DNA from: a bacterium
Lineage (GTDB): Bacteria; Bacillota; Limnochordia; DTU080; RSA5
Assembly (NCBI GenBank): GCA_002919195.1
Contig: PKEU01000001.1
Location: 1 to 37,202, forward strand
Direction of reading: 5' to 3'
DNA: 37,202 bases
Below are positions 8,819 through 17,017 of this stretch, piece after piece. The notes beneath the pieces were generated by a model. It saw nothing but the letters and a program-made list of their open reading frames with translations. It did no database searches and was not told the origin of the DNA. Both the position numbers and the translations under genes were made by a program. The stretch's first letter is position 1. Each line of letters begins with the position of its first letter.

Positions 8819-9667
8819 ATGATGAGCTTTTTCCGCACGCTTCGCAGGCACCCCTCGGGCTTGCTGGGCTTTCTTGGCATCATCTTCTTCCTCTTGATGG
8901 TCCTGGTCGGCCCGTACGTCATCCCCCTCGACACCAAGGTCAAGGTCGACCGGATCTACTCGCCGCCGTCGCTGCAGCATCCCTTGGGCACCGATCACCA
9001 AGGGCGAGACATCCTGTCGCAGATCGTGCACGGGGGCGCGGATCTCCTTTACGTCGCCTTTTTGGCGAGCCTCCTTTCGACGATGATCGCCGTGGTCCTG
9101 GGGGCTTTAAGCGCGCTGATCGGCGGGCGGGTCGACTCATTGCTCACCGGCATCGTGGACGTGATCTTGACGATCCCCCAGTTTCCGCTTCTCGCGGTGC
9201 TGGCCGGATTTGTGCAGCTCGACAGCTCCACAGGAATCGCCATCTTGCTGGCTTTGCTCAGCTGGCCTCACTTGATGCGGCCGATCCGCTCGCAAGTCCT
9301 CTCGCTCAAAGAGCGGGATTACGTCGAAGCGGCCATCGGCTTGGATCTCGGAACGCGGCACATCATCTTCGCCGAGATCCTGCCTAACATGGCCAGTTAC
9401 ATTATCATCCACTTCATCCTGGCCATGACCGGCTCGATGTACGCCCAGATCGGCCTGGTCTTTTTGGGGCTGGTCCCCTTCTCCTCCAGCAACTGGGCGA
9501 CGATGATCCAGCTCGCCTGGGTGAGGGGCTCGATCTTCTTTGCCGACAGCGTCTATTACATCCTGGCGCCCATTGCGGCCATCTCCCTCTTTCAGCTTTC
9601 GCTGGTCTCCTTCTCCCGGGCGCTGGATGAGATTGTCAACCCGCGGCTGCGCGCGGGCGACGCGTGA
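8819..9667 (+). CDS. Oligopeptide/sugar ABC transporter permease, DppC/OppC type
   Basis: This 282-residue permease has the DppC/OppC layout: a short cytoplasmic N-terminus, helix 1 (LLGFLGIIFFLLMVLVGPYVI), then the family signature HPLGTDHQGRDILSQIVHG at about 58-76, followed by five more helices. The coupling loop is DYVEAAIGLDLGTRHIIFAEILPN. It would pair with the DppB-type subunit to form the channel. ATG 8819 lies only four bases after the stop of the upstream gene, with GGAGGAGG in the end of that gene as ribosome binding site. Its stop overlaps a GTG of the next frame. Ordinary member of the family; nothing unusual noted. Confidence 0.92.
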   Translation: MMSFFRTLRRHPSGLLGFLGIIFFLLMVLVGPYVIPLDTKVKVDRIYSPPSLQHPLGTDHQGRDILSQIVHGGADLLYVAFLASLLSTMIAVVLGALSALIGGRVDSLLTGIVDVILTIPQFPLLAVLAGFVQLDSSTGIAILLALLSWPHLMRPIRSQVLSLKERDYVEAAIGLDLGTRHIIFAEILPNMASYIIIHFILAMTGSMYAQIGLVFLGLVPFSSSNWATMIQLAWVRGSIFFADSVYYILAPIAAISLFQLSLVSFSRALDEIVNPRLRAGDA

Positions 9668-9681
9668 TAAAGGTGGCAGCG

Positions 9682-10695
9682 ATGGACTCGGACAGCATCC
9701 TTAAAGTCGAAAACTTATCGGTCATCTACCAGAGCCGGCGGGGTCCCGTGCGAGCCGTGCGCGAAGTGAGCTTTGACCTGAAAAAAGGGGAAAACCTCGC
9801 TCTCATCGGCGAGAGCGGCTGCGGAAAGACGACTTTGGGCCTGGCGCTCATCCGCCTGCTGTCCAAATCGGCCCGCATCGTTCAAGGAAAGATCCTCTAT
9901 CGCCAGGGCGACCGGATCATCGACGTCCTGTCGCTGTCGGACGACGAGGTGCGCCGTTTCCGCTGGCAGGAGTGCGCCATGGTGTTTCAAGCGGCGCTCA
10001 ACGCCTTTAACCCGGTGATCCGGATCTGGGACCACATCTACGAGACCGCGAAGTCGCACGGATGGACCAACCGCAACGAAGTGCGGGAGGAGGCTCTCGA
10101 GCTTTTCCGCATGGTGCAGCTAGACCCGCACCGGGTGATCGACGCCTATCCCCACGAGCTGAGCGGGGGGATGCGCCAGCGGGTGCTGATCGCGATGAGC
10201 CTCTTGCTCAAACCCCAGATCCTCATCCTCGACGAGCCGACGACGGCGCTCGACATCTTGACGCAGCGGACGATCATCGAGCTCTTGCGCCGGCTCAAAG
10301 AGGAGTTCCACTTTTCGATGATCTTTATCTCGCACGACCTGGCCCTGGCGGCTGAACTGGCTGACCGGGTGGCCACCATGTACGCCGGGCGCATCATCGA
10401 GCTCACCGACGTGGATAGCGCCTTCGAACGGCCGAGGCACCCGTACACCTACAGCTTGATCCGCACGGTGCCCACGGTCCACGGCGATTTCCAACAACTC
10501 CAGTCGATCCCGGGCTCGCCGCCCGATCTGATCACCCCGCCGCAAGGATGCCGCTTCCACCCCCGCTGCGCCTTTATGACCGGCTCGTGCTTGGACGAAG
10601 ATCCCAACCTGATGCCCGTCGACGAAAAGAGCGCCGTCGCCTGCTGGCGCTGGCGGGAGATCGACCTCAGGATCAAGGAGGCGGCGGAGCGATGA
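9682..10695 (+). CDS. ABC importer ATP-binding protein, DppD/OppD type
   Basis: A 337-residue ATPase with Walker A GESGCGKTT at about 43-51, Q-loop MVFQAALNAFNP, signature LSGGMRQRV, Walker B ILILDEPTTALD and the switch His in FISHDLALAAELADRV. The C-terminal oligopeptide-transporter tail carries CRFHPRCAF...SC, cysteines that in relatives bind an iron-sulfur cluster. It would pair with the following ATPase as a heterodimer that powers uptake. The longest frame begins at GTG 9664, overlapping the previous stop; ATG 9682 is preferred because AAAGGTGG at 9669-9676 is correctly spaced for it. Its own stop overlaps the next start (ATGA). Confidence 0.92.
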   Translation: MDSDSILKVENLSVIYQSRRGPVRAVREVSFDLKKGENLALIGESGCGKTTLGLALIRLLSKSARIVQGKILYRQGDRIIDVLSLSDDEVRRFRWQECAMVFQAALNAFNPVIRIWDHIYETAKSHGWTNRNEVREEALELFRMVQLDPHRVIDAYPHELSGGMRQRVLIAMSLLLKPQILILDEPTTALDILTQRTIIELLRRLKEEFHFSMIFISHDLALAAELADRVATMYAGRIIELTDVDSAFERPRHPYTYSLIRTVPTVHGDFQQLQSIPGSPPDLITPPQGCRFHPRCAFMTGSCLDEDPNLMPVDEKSAVACWRWREIDLRIKEAAER

Positions 10696-11687
10696 CGGCA
10701 CTTTTGCGCCTCGAAAACGTCACCAAGAGGTTTCCCGTCGGCCGGCGGGAGATCACGGCCGTCGACTCGGTCTCTTTGGAGATCCACGAAGGCGAGATTC
10801 TCTGCATGGTGGGCGAAAGCGGCTGCGGCAAGACCACCACCGGTAAGATCATCAGCGGATTGCTCCGCCCGACCTCCGGGACGGTCCTTTACCGGGGGCA
10901 GGACATCTGGCAGATGGACCGGACGGCCTTTAGCCGTTTTCGCAAGGATGTGCAGGTGATCCACCAGGACCCCTACGCCTCGCTCAACCCGGTGCGCACG
11001 GTGTACAAGACCTTGAGCGCTCCCTTGTTTCGCCATCGTCTCGTCAAAAACCGCAAAGAGGCAACCCAAAAAATCATTGAGCTTTTGGAGATTGTGGGCC
11101 TGACCCCGCCGGAGGATTTCATCCACAAATACCCGCACCAGCTTAGCGGCGGCCAGCGGCAGAGGGTCTCGGTGGCCCGGGCGCTCACAGTCAATCCCAG
11201 GCTGATCGTGGCCGATGAAGCGACCTCGATGGTCGACGTCTCGATCCGCATCAGCCTGCTCAACATGCTCCTCAGGCTTCGCAACGAGCTCAACGTCACC
11301 TTCGTCTTTGTGACGCACGACCTTTCGTTGGCCAAGTATTTCGCCTGGGATGGGCGGATCGCCGTGATGTACGTAGGCCGCATCGTCGAACTCAGCCCCA
11401 CGCCCCAGTTGATCCAACAGCCCCGCCATCCCTATACCCAGGCGCTCTTATCGGCGATCCCCGAGGCGGATCCCAAACTCACCCGCAGCAAACAACGGTT
11501 TCAGCTTCGCAGCCATGAGATCCCCAGCCTCCTCAACCTGCCGCCGGGGTGCGCCTTCCATCCCCGCTGCCCCTGGCATCAACCGGGGCTCTGCGACCAG
11601 CTCCGCCCGCAAGATGAGCTCCTGCAAGACGGCCGGCAGGTCGCCTGCCACGTCGTCTCCCAGCAAGACCGGGAGGCCGCGGGGTGA
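10692..11687 (+). CDS. ABC importer ATP-binding protein, DppF/OppF type
   Basis: A 331-residue ATPase starting at ATG 10692, which overlaps the previous stop in ATGA and follows AAGGAGGCGG; the longer frame back to 10548 runs inside the upstream gene and is not used. Walker A is GESGCGKTT, the Q-loop HQDPYASLNP, the signature LSGGQRQRVSVARAL and the switch His VTHDLSLAKYF. Walker B reads VADEATSMVD instead of the usual ADEPTSALD; the catalytic Glu is kept but the D-loop is altered. The C-terminal tail holds CAFHPRCPW...CDQ. It should be the partner of the DppD-type ATPase. The altered D-loop may make the two ATP sites unequal, which is inference. Confidence 0.92.
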   Translation: MTALLRLENVTKRFPVGRREITAVDSVSLEIHEGEILCMVGESGCGKTTTGKIISGLLRPTSGTVLYRGQDIWQMDRTAFSRFRKDVQVIHQDPYASLNPVRTVYKTLSAPLFRHRLVKNRKEATQKIIELLEIVGLTPPEDFIHKYPHQLSGGQRQRVSVARALTVNPRLIVADEATSMVDVSIRISLLNMLLRLRNELNVTFVFVTHDLSLAKYFAWDGRIAVMYVGRIVELSPTPQLIQQPRHPYTQALLSAIPEADPKLTRSKQRFQLRSHEIPSLLNLPPGCAFHPRCPWHQPGLCDQLRPQDELLQDGRQVACHVVSQQDREAAG

Positions 11688-11860
11688 TGGATCCCCGCAT
11701 CGGCAAAAGCGTCGTCGCGATCGCGGGGTTTCTCATCATCGGATCCCTCTTTTCACTGTGGATCGTCGAATGGGGGTCAGCCGAGGCGATCATCTCCGTC
11801 ATCACCATCGGAATCGGCGTCGCGCTGATCGCGCTGGTCGGGCTTTTCGCCCGGTTTTAA
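11687..11860 (+). CDS. 57-residue two-helix membrane protein in importer operon
   Basis: ATG 11687 shares its A with the TGA of the upstream ATPase gene, and GGGAGG at 11671-11676 lies about ten bases upstream. The frame encodes 57 residues: a short positively charged start (MDPRIGKS), a first helix near residues 8-27, a short polar turn (WGSAEA) and a second helix near 34-54, ending in ARF. Codon use is GC-rich at third positions as in its neighbours. Placement between the ATPase and the binding-protein gene, in tight coupling, suggests it is made with the importer. I do not recognise a family; it could be an accessory subunit or simply a membrane microprotein. Confidence 0.6.
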   Translation: MDPRIGKSVVAIAGFLIIGSLFSLWIVEWGSAEAIISVITIGIGVALIALVGLFARF

Positions 11861-11989
11861 ACGGGGGAAGGGGGTGACCTGAGAGCACCGGTCCTCAGTC
11901 CGGGGCGCTTGAGCGCCAAAAGTTTCGGACATGCCCTGCTTTGGGCTCACCCGTCGCAATCTTGGGAACGAAAAAGGAGGAGAAACACG

Positions 11990-13714
11990 ATGCATCGGTA
12001 TCGGATGGGAATCCTTTGGCTCACGCTGCTGTTGGTAGCAAGCTTGAGCGGTCTCGCATCCGGCGCGGCCTTCCACGGCGCCTGGCCGTATCAGCCCCCG
12101 CCGGTCGGTCACTTCAACACCTACGTGACCAACAACATTCCCAACGGCGGCATGTACTGGGACTTTGTCGAGATGCCCTTGGCGATGTACGTCTGGGGTG
12201 AGGATCGCTGGGTGCCGCTCCTTGCCACCTCCTGGGAGATCCAGCCCCCCGACAAGTTTGTGGTGAAGCTGCGGGAGGGCGTCAAGTGGAGCGACGGCTC
12301 CGACTTCACGGCCCAAGACGTGATCACCACCTTTGAGACCGGCCGCCTGATGAACTGGGTGGTCTGGCGCTTTGTCTCCGAGATCCAGGCGCCCGACGAT
12401 CACACCGTGGTCTTCACCATGAGCACGCCCTCCACGGTGGTCGTCCGCTACGTCCTCAGGGAGCGCATCCGGGCCCACTCGGTCTACGGCGACTTCGCCC
12501 GCCGGGTCAAGGAGCTGGTCGCGCAAGGCGTCAGCACCGACTCGGACGCTTGGAACAACCTGAGGGTCGAGTTTGAGGAGTTCCGTCCCAGCGAGCTGGT
12601 GGTTACCGGTCCCTACCGCATCGACCCCAACCTGATCACCGAGGCCCAGTACACGCTGGTCAAGTGGGACGGCTCTTGGATCGCCGACAAGGTGCTCTTT
12701 GACCGCATCGTGGTCTACAACGGCGAGACGCCGACGGTGACGCCCTTGGTCCTGGCCAAAGAGGTGGATTACGCGACCCACGGCTTCCCGCCGGCCACCG
12801 AGCTCCAGTTTACCCGCAGCGGGATCCGGGTGATCCGCCCGCCGACCTACAGCGGCCCGGCCCTCTACTTCAACTTCACGATCCCTGAGTTCAACCGGAA
12901 AGAGGTCCGGCAGGCCATCGCCCATGTCATCAACCGGGAGGAAAACGGCATCGTCTCGCTGGGCGCCTCCGGCGTCGCGGTCGAGTACATGGCCGGCATG
13001 AGCGACAACCTAGTGCCGCTCTGGCTCTCGGAGGAGAACATCGCTCGCCTCAACCGGTACGAGCACAACTGGGAAAAGGCTGAGGAGCTCCTGAGGAGCA
13101 TCGGGTACTCCCGCGGGCCCGACGGGGTGTGGGTGACCGACACCGGAAAGCGGATGGAGTACGAGCTCACCATGCCCGGCGAGTACGCCGACTGGTCCGC
13201 GGCGGCGGAAAACGCGGCTGAGCAGCTCAACCAGTTTGGCATCAAGGTGACGGTGCGGGCCATCAACTTCAACCAGCACCTGATCGACGTCAACGAGGGC
13301 CGCTTTGAGATGGCCATCCGGGCATGGGGCGCCGCCAACCCGCATCCGCACTTCTCCTACGTGCAAAACCTCTTTACGCACAACATCACGCCCCCGACGG
13401 GCGGCATGAAGTTCCCGATGGTCCAAGAGACCGACGTGCTGGGCACGGTGGACCTCGAAGCGTTGGTCGTCGCCAGCGCGGAGGGCCTCGATGAAGCGAC
13501 CCACAAGGAGCTCGTCACCCAGCTGGCCCTGGCGTACAACGAGCTGTTGCCCAACGTGCCCCTGTGGGAGCGGTACGGCAACAACCCGGCCCTCGACGGG
13601 GTCCGGGTGACCGGCTGGCCCGACGACGAGCATCCCTACTACGGCAACAGCCCCTACGCTGACGCCTTCGCCACCTTGTTCATCTTCGAAGGGATCCTGC
13701 GGCCCGCCCAGTAA
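11990..13714 (+). CDS. Family 5 extracellular solute-binding protein of ABC importer
   Basis: The 574-residue protein starts at ATG 11990 after AAAAAGGAGGAG, an excellent ribosome binding site; the frame extends back to 11909 but without support. A signal peptide covers residues 1-26 (ILWLTLLLVASLSGLASGAA) with a signal peptidase I type end and no lipobox cysteine. The mature part has family 5 (SBP_bac_5) features: WSDGSDFTAQDVITTFE, VVFTMSTPS, PALYFNFT and FNRKEVRQAIAHVINRE. It captures the substrate and delivers it to the permeases encoded upstream. Families of this type bind peptides, oligosaccharides or other solutes; sugar enzymes next door hint at a carbohydrate but this is weak. Absence of a lipid anchor fits a periplasm enclosed by an outer membrane. 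Confidence 0.9.
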   Translation: MHRYRMGILWLTLLLVASLSGLASGAAFHGAWPYQPPPVGHFNTYVTNNIPNGGMYWDFVEMPLAMYVWGEDRWVPLLATSWEIQPPDKFVVKLREGVKWSDGSDFTAQDVITTFETGRLMNWVVWRFVSEIQAPDDHTVVFTMSTPSTVVVRYVLRERIRAHSVYGDFARRVKELVAQGVSTDSDAWNNLRVEFEEFRPSELVVTGPYRIDPNLITEAQYTLVKWDGSWIADKVLFDRIVVYNGETPTVTPLVLAKEVDYATHGFPPATELQFTRSGIRVIRPPTYSGPALYFNFTIPEFNRKEVRQAIAHVINREENGIVSLGASGVAVEYMAGMSDNLVPLWLSEENIARLNRYEHNWEKAEELLRSIGYSRGPDGVWVTDTGKRMEYELTMPGEYADWSAAAENAAEQLNQFGIKVTVRAINFNQHLIDVNEGRFEMAIRAWGAANPHPHFSYVQNLFTHNITPPTGGMKFPMVQETDVLGTVDLEALVVASAEGLDEATHKELVTQLALAYNELLPNVPLWERYGNNPALDGVRVTGWPDDEHPYYGNSPYADAFATLFIFEGILRPAQ

Positions 13715-13855
13715 ACCGTTAGGCCAAAAGAGGGCTCGAAACAGGGCTCTTGCAAGGCCCGGGAGAGACCTTTCACGGGCGTTCCCGGGGCCCTTTGGAC
13801 CAAGGCGAGAAAGGCGCAGCGGGGATAAGTAGAGCAGCGAAAGCCAAGAGCGGAG

Positions 13856-13888
13856 AAAGAGCCGGGGGGAATTCCCTCCGGCTCTTTT
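13856..13888 (+). terminator. Strong bidirectional terminator after importer operon
   Basis: A 10-bp perfect stem, AAAGAGCCGG (13856-13865) with CCGGCTCTTT (13878-13887), closes on an inner palindrome GGGAATTCCC. The arms supply A and T runs on both strands, so it can stop the importer operon on + and the sugar isomerase gene on -, whose stop codon abuts it. A second, weaker GC-rich hairpin lies at about 13755-13800. Confidence 0.85.
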
Positions 13889-14901
13889 CAGCTCACCGCT
13901 CTTAAGTTGCCGCCCAGGAGTTTCTTGAGGTAAGCCACACTCTCTTGAAACTGCCGCTCCTCGTACTCGGCGACCGCTTGGCCCCCCAATCCCAGCTCCA
14001 CAGGCGTGCGCCACTCGGACGAACCATCCCGCTCAGCGTACTGGTGGAGAAACCTCCAGGTGCGGGCCAGCTCCACCGCGGGACGGGGCGGGTACTCGGG
14101 CCAAAAATCCTCTTCCAAGACGCGCACGTGCCGGGCCTCGAGCGCGGCAAGCTCGATCGTGGGCCGCAGGTCCGGCGCCCAGCGGCGGAAATCCGCAAAG
14201 AGGCGGGGAAAGTCGACAACCCCTTCCCCCAAAGCGCAGCGGCAGAGGAGGTAGCCTGAGGCGGTCATCCGGATCCGGTAATCCTTGAGGTGCGCCCCTT
14301 TGACAAAGGGCATCACCTTTTTGTAAAAGGTGCCGGGCTCTTCGGCAGTGCCAAGGGGGTTGGCCACGTCCAGGACCACGCCCAGCCAGGGGGACGAGAC
14401 CTCCCGGAGCAAGTGCACGATTTCGTCGGCGGTGAGATCCTGGTGGTTTTCGATGGCCAGCGTCACCCCGAGGTCCTCGGCCACCCGGGCGAGCTCTTGC
14501 AGATCCCGGAGGGTCTTGTCCATAAACGACCTCCAACGCCCCTCCATGGGCCGGCGATCGCCGCCGAGCCTAGCCCCGCCGATCACCGTGCGCACGACGC
14601 TGCAGCCCAGCTCCCGCGCCGCCCGCAAAACCACCGTCAAACGCTCGACATCGGTGCCTCCCGTCGCAGCGGCTAGCCACAACCCCATGCCTTCCGCCCG
14701 CCGGCGAATCCGGCGAAGCTCCTCCGTGTCCTCGGGATCGATCCACCTTCCCAAGTCGAGCGAAACGCCCGCAAGGCCCGCCGCCGCGGCCTTCTCCAAG
14801 AGATCATCCACGGTGAGCGGCACAAAGCCCGGGGGCTGGAGATGCCGGTACCCCATTCCGGTGGAGTACGTGAACGTGTAGCTTTCAAGACCGATCTCCA
14901 C
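13888..14901 (-). CDS. Sugar phosphate isomerase/epimerase-like TIM-barrel protein
   Basis: A 337-residue protein of the xylose-isomerase-like TIM barrel family (PF01261, also shared with AP endonuclease 2). The barrel signatures are present: GVSLDLGRWI at strand 2, VRTVIGGAR, the metal-ligand segment LAIENHQDL, then VVLDVANPLG, GAHLKDYRI and ELAALE near the C-terminal end of the barrel. These supply Glu/Asp/His ligands for a divalent metal. Known relatives isomerise or epimerise sugars, inositols or hydroxypyruvate. GTG 14901 is supported by AAGGAGG about ten bases upstream. It is divergent from the SDR gene across 291 bp, and ends at the terminator shared with the importer operon. Both neighbours suggest carbohydrate catabolism, but the substrate is unknown. 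Confidence 0.85.
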   Translation of the reverse strand: MEIGLESYTFTYSTGMGYRHLQPPGFVPLTVDDLLEKAAAAGLAGVSLDLGRWIDPEDTEELRRIRRRAEGMGLWLAAATGGTDVERLTVVLRAARELGCSVVRTVIGGARLGGDRRPMEGRWRSFMDKTLRDLQELARVAEDLGVTLAIENHQDLTADEIVHLLREVSSPWLGVVLDVANPLGTAEEPGTFYKKVMPFVKGAHLKDYRIRMTASGYLLCRCALGEGVVDFPRLFADFRRWAPDLRPTIELAALEARHVRVLEEDFWPEYPPRPAVELARTWRFLHQYAERDGSSEWRTPVELGLGGQAVAEYEERQFQESVAYLKKLLGGNLRAVS

Positions 14902-15033
14902 GGCGAAAACGCCTCCTTGAGGCCGCCTTTCCGCTCTCCACCCCTTCCTGCGCCGCGACCGTTGCCATCAAAGAGGAAAGCCACGGGCGGGCAGGAAGAT
15001 AATGCTCATGGCCCGTAAGGCGGCAGCAGCGAC

Positions 15034-15060
15034 CCGTTTCGCAAAAAAGCGACGCTTTCT
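15034..15060. promoter_or_regulatory. Palindromes in divergent intergenic region
   Basis: Between the divergent isomerase and dehydrogenase genes two overlapping short palindromes occur: TCGC-A6-GCGA and AAAGCG-A-CGCTTT, both in the stretch around 15037-15060. Such symmetric sites could be bound by a repressor controlling both genes. The rest of the 291-bp region has no clear promoter that I can defend. Confidence 0.3.
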
Positions 15061-15192
15061 ACTCTTGCCACAGTACGGCGGGAGACGGCGGGCCCCTGCC
15101 GGCAACGACCTTCGCGCCGCGAAAATCAGAGAAGGAAGCCGTAGCGCACAAAACCCCAAAGCTTTGTACATCACCGCTGGAGGAGGACGTGC

Positions 15193-15963
15193 ATGAGCCT
15201 TGAGCTTTTCTCACTGAAAGGCCGCGCCGCCCTGGTCATCGGAGGCAAGCGGGGCTTAGGATACGCCATGGCGGAGGCCTTTGCCGAAGCCGGCGCCGAT
15301 CTCGCGCTGGTAAGCCGCGAGACGGACCTCTTGAAGGAAGCTGCTCGCCGCCTCGAGGAGGCCACGGGCCGGCGGGCACTGGCTTTACCGGCCGACGCCA
15401 CCAAGCCCGACGAGGTGGAGCGCGTCGTCCAAGAGACCCTGAGGGCTTTTGGCCGCATCGACATCCTGGTCAATTCGGCGGGGATCAACATCCGCAAGCC
15501 CGTCGAAGAGATGAGCCTCGGTGAATGGCATCAGGTGATGGACACCAACTTGACCGCGACCTTCCTCGCCTGCAAAGCGGTGGGTCCCCACATGAAAAGG
15601 GCCGGTTTCGGCCGGGTGATCAACGTCGCGTCGATCCTTTCCAACTTCGGGTTGGCCGAGCGGACCCCGTACTGCTCGAGCAAGGGCGGCGTTTTGCAAC
15701 TCACCCGCGTGCTGGCTCTGGAGTGGGCCAAAGACGGCATCACGGTCAACGCGATCTGTCCCGGCTTTTTCGCCACAGAGCTCAACACCCCCGTCCTCCA
15801 AAACCCCGAAGCCTACCAGCGCCTCTGTTCCAAGATCCCCGTCGGCCGCTTTGGCCAACCCCATGAGATCAAAGCCGCCGCGCTCTTTTTGGCCTCTCCC
15901 GCCGCCAACTATGTGACCGGTTCGGCGGTCTACGTCGACGGGGGCGTGACGGCGGAAGTGTAA
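15193..15963 (+). CDS. SDR family oxidoreductase, gluconate 5-dehydrogenase-like
   Basis: A 256-residue classical short-chain dehydrogenase. The cofactor loop is GGKRGLG at 17-23, NSAG at 94-97, the catalytic tetrad Asn119, Ser147, Tyr160, Lys164 (YCSSK), and the PG motif ICPGFFATEL follows; the C-terminus YVDGGVTAEV is typical. The beginning (FSLKGRAALVIGG) and overall pattern resemble gluconate 5-dehydrogenases and KduD-like enzymes that interconvert keto and hydroxy sugar acids with NAD(P). ATG 15193 follows GGAGGAGG with good spacing. It is divergent from the TIM-barrel isomerase, and the pair may act on the same sugar. Exact substrate not determinable; SDR assignment is firm. Confidence 0.9.
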   Translation: MSLELFSLKGRAALVIGGKRGLGYAMAEAFAEAGADLALVSRETDLLKEAARRLEEATGRRALALPADATKPDEVERVVQETLRAFGRIDILVNSAGINIRKPVEEMSLGEWHQVMDTNLTATFLACKAVGPHMKRAGFGRVINVASILSNFGLAERTPYCSSKGGVLQLTRVLALEWAKDGITVNAICPGFFATELNTPVLQNPEAYQRLCSKIPVGRFGQPHEIKAAALFLASPAANYVTGSAVYVDGGVTAEV

Positions 15964-16004
15964 GGAGCGGCAGCGTGCGGGTAAGATTCCCTGCCCCCTC
16001 CTAA

Positions 16005-16045
16005 GGGGCACCCTCGTGAGCAAACCTCGCCCGAGAGGGTGCCCC
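16005..16045 (+). terminator. Long perfect hairpin after SDR gene
   Basis: GGGGCACCCTC (16005-16015) pairs perfectly with GAGGGTGCCCC (16035-16045), 11 bp around a 19-nt loop. Neither strand has a U-tract next to it, so it is not a canonical intrinsic terminator; it still separates the SDR gene from the convergent barrel gene and may protect or end both transcripts. Confidence 0.5.
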
Positions 16046-16114
16046 GAAACCGTGAACGAGCCTGCCATCGCTCCAGGAACGGACGCGACGACTCGTGGCC
16101 CGGGCTCCGGTGGA

Positions 16115-17017
16115 TCAGCGCGTGGCGATTTTCGAGGACGGGACGATGGCCACTTTCCACTCGACCCCGATCTTGGCTGCCAGTTCCTGGCCCTGCTGGG
16201 TCCACGAACCAAAGGCCGCGATCTCTTGGTCGCCTTGCGCGTCCAGGAGGTAGCCCATCCGCCACGACAGGGCGCTGGCCGGCGCCCTCACACCCGCGAG
16301 GGGCGATGTCAACCCCACCGCCGTCCGGAGCGTCACCCGCTCGTTGGCGACAAATGCAGCGCCCACGCCCAAGCCGACCGAACCGACCCGCTCGCTACCC
16401 ACAGCCTCCCGGTTGACGTGGAGGCTGCCAAAGAGGACTAAGGGATCCCGGATCTGCGACACGGAAAGCTCCACGCCCAAGGATCGCGGCGCGGCTCGAA
16501 GCGCGACGCTCATCCCAGTGCCCCGCGGCCAGCGCGGCGCGTCAAACTGCACGCTGGCCGTCGTCACCTTGAGCGCCGTTTTCCGCCACCGGCTCTCACC
16601 TCCGCCGTCCCACACCTCCCGCTGGTGCGTAACGCCGGCCCTCGCGCCGACGGCCACCGACCAACCCGGCGCCACCGTGTACCGGGCCCCGACGGATCCG
16701 GTGACGTGATGGATCGCCTCAGCGTAGGCGACCGGCCCATCGGAGGCGGGGATCCAGGCTTCCCACCCGCTGGGGGCGAGCTCCAAAGCTGCGCTCAGCT
16801 CGAGGCGTCCCCGCTGCGGCGGGTCGATCCGGATCGCGTCGATGGGCCCCCGGTCCCCAGGAGGCGCTGCACCGGCAGCCACCGGCGCGCCGCACCAAAC
16901 CGCTCCCAACAGCGCGCACGCGACCCCGAAGGCCACGAGCCGCGCCCCAGCCGCGCCCCGCCACCTTACAAGTCGCCTCACAAGCCACCTCCGGCCCCTG
17001 CTACCGCGCGCCGTCAT
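16115..17017 (-). CDS. Predicted outer-membrane beta-barrel protein
   Basis: The start chosen is ATG 17017, whose bases overlap the TGA of the upstream C39 gene (ATGA), giving 300 residues; the longer frame to 17068 lies inside that gene. A basic, long signal region (RRWLVRRLVRWRG then ARLVAFGVACALLGAVWCGAPVAAGAA) is followed by a mature part built of alternating amphipathic strands: RLELSAALELAPSG, VTGSVGARYTVAPG, WSVAVGARAGVTHQ, MSVALRAAPRSLGVELSVSQI, VGSVGLGVGAAFVANERVTLRTAVGL, AAKIGVEWKVAIV. This is the look of a 10-12 strand barrel. No family is recognised. Tight coupling to a C39-like peptidase gene suggests the two work together in export or processing. Location in an outer membrane is inferred from strand pattern. 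Confidence 0.65.
   Translation of the reverse strand: MTARGSRGRRWLVRRLVRWRGAAGARLVAFGVACALLGAVWCGAPVAAGAAPPGDRGPIDAIRIDPPQRGRLELSAALELAPSGWEAWIPASDGPVAYAEAIHHVTGSVGARYTVAPGWSVAVGARAGVTHQREVWDGGGESRWRKTALKVTTASVQFDAPRWPRGTGMSVALRAAPRSLGVELSVSQIRDPLVLFGSLHVNREAVGSERVGSVGLGVGAAFVANERVTLRTAVGLTSPLAGVRAPASALSWRMGYLLDAQGDQEIAAFGSWTQQGQELAAKIGVEWKVAIVPSSKIATR

Noticed and set aside
10548-10691. Longer N-terminus for the DppF-type ATPase
   Set aside because: The frame extends into the upstream ATPase gene; ATG 10692 with a strong ribosome binding site and an ATGA overlap matches the family start.
11777-12925. 382-codon antisense frame under the solute-binding protein gene
   Set aside because: Same shadow effect; the plus-strand product is a recognisable family 5 binding protein.
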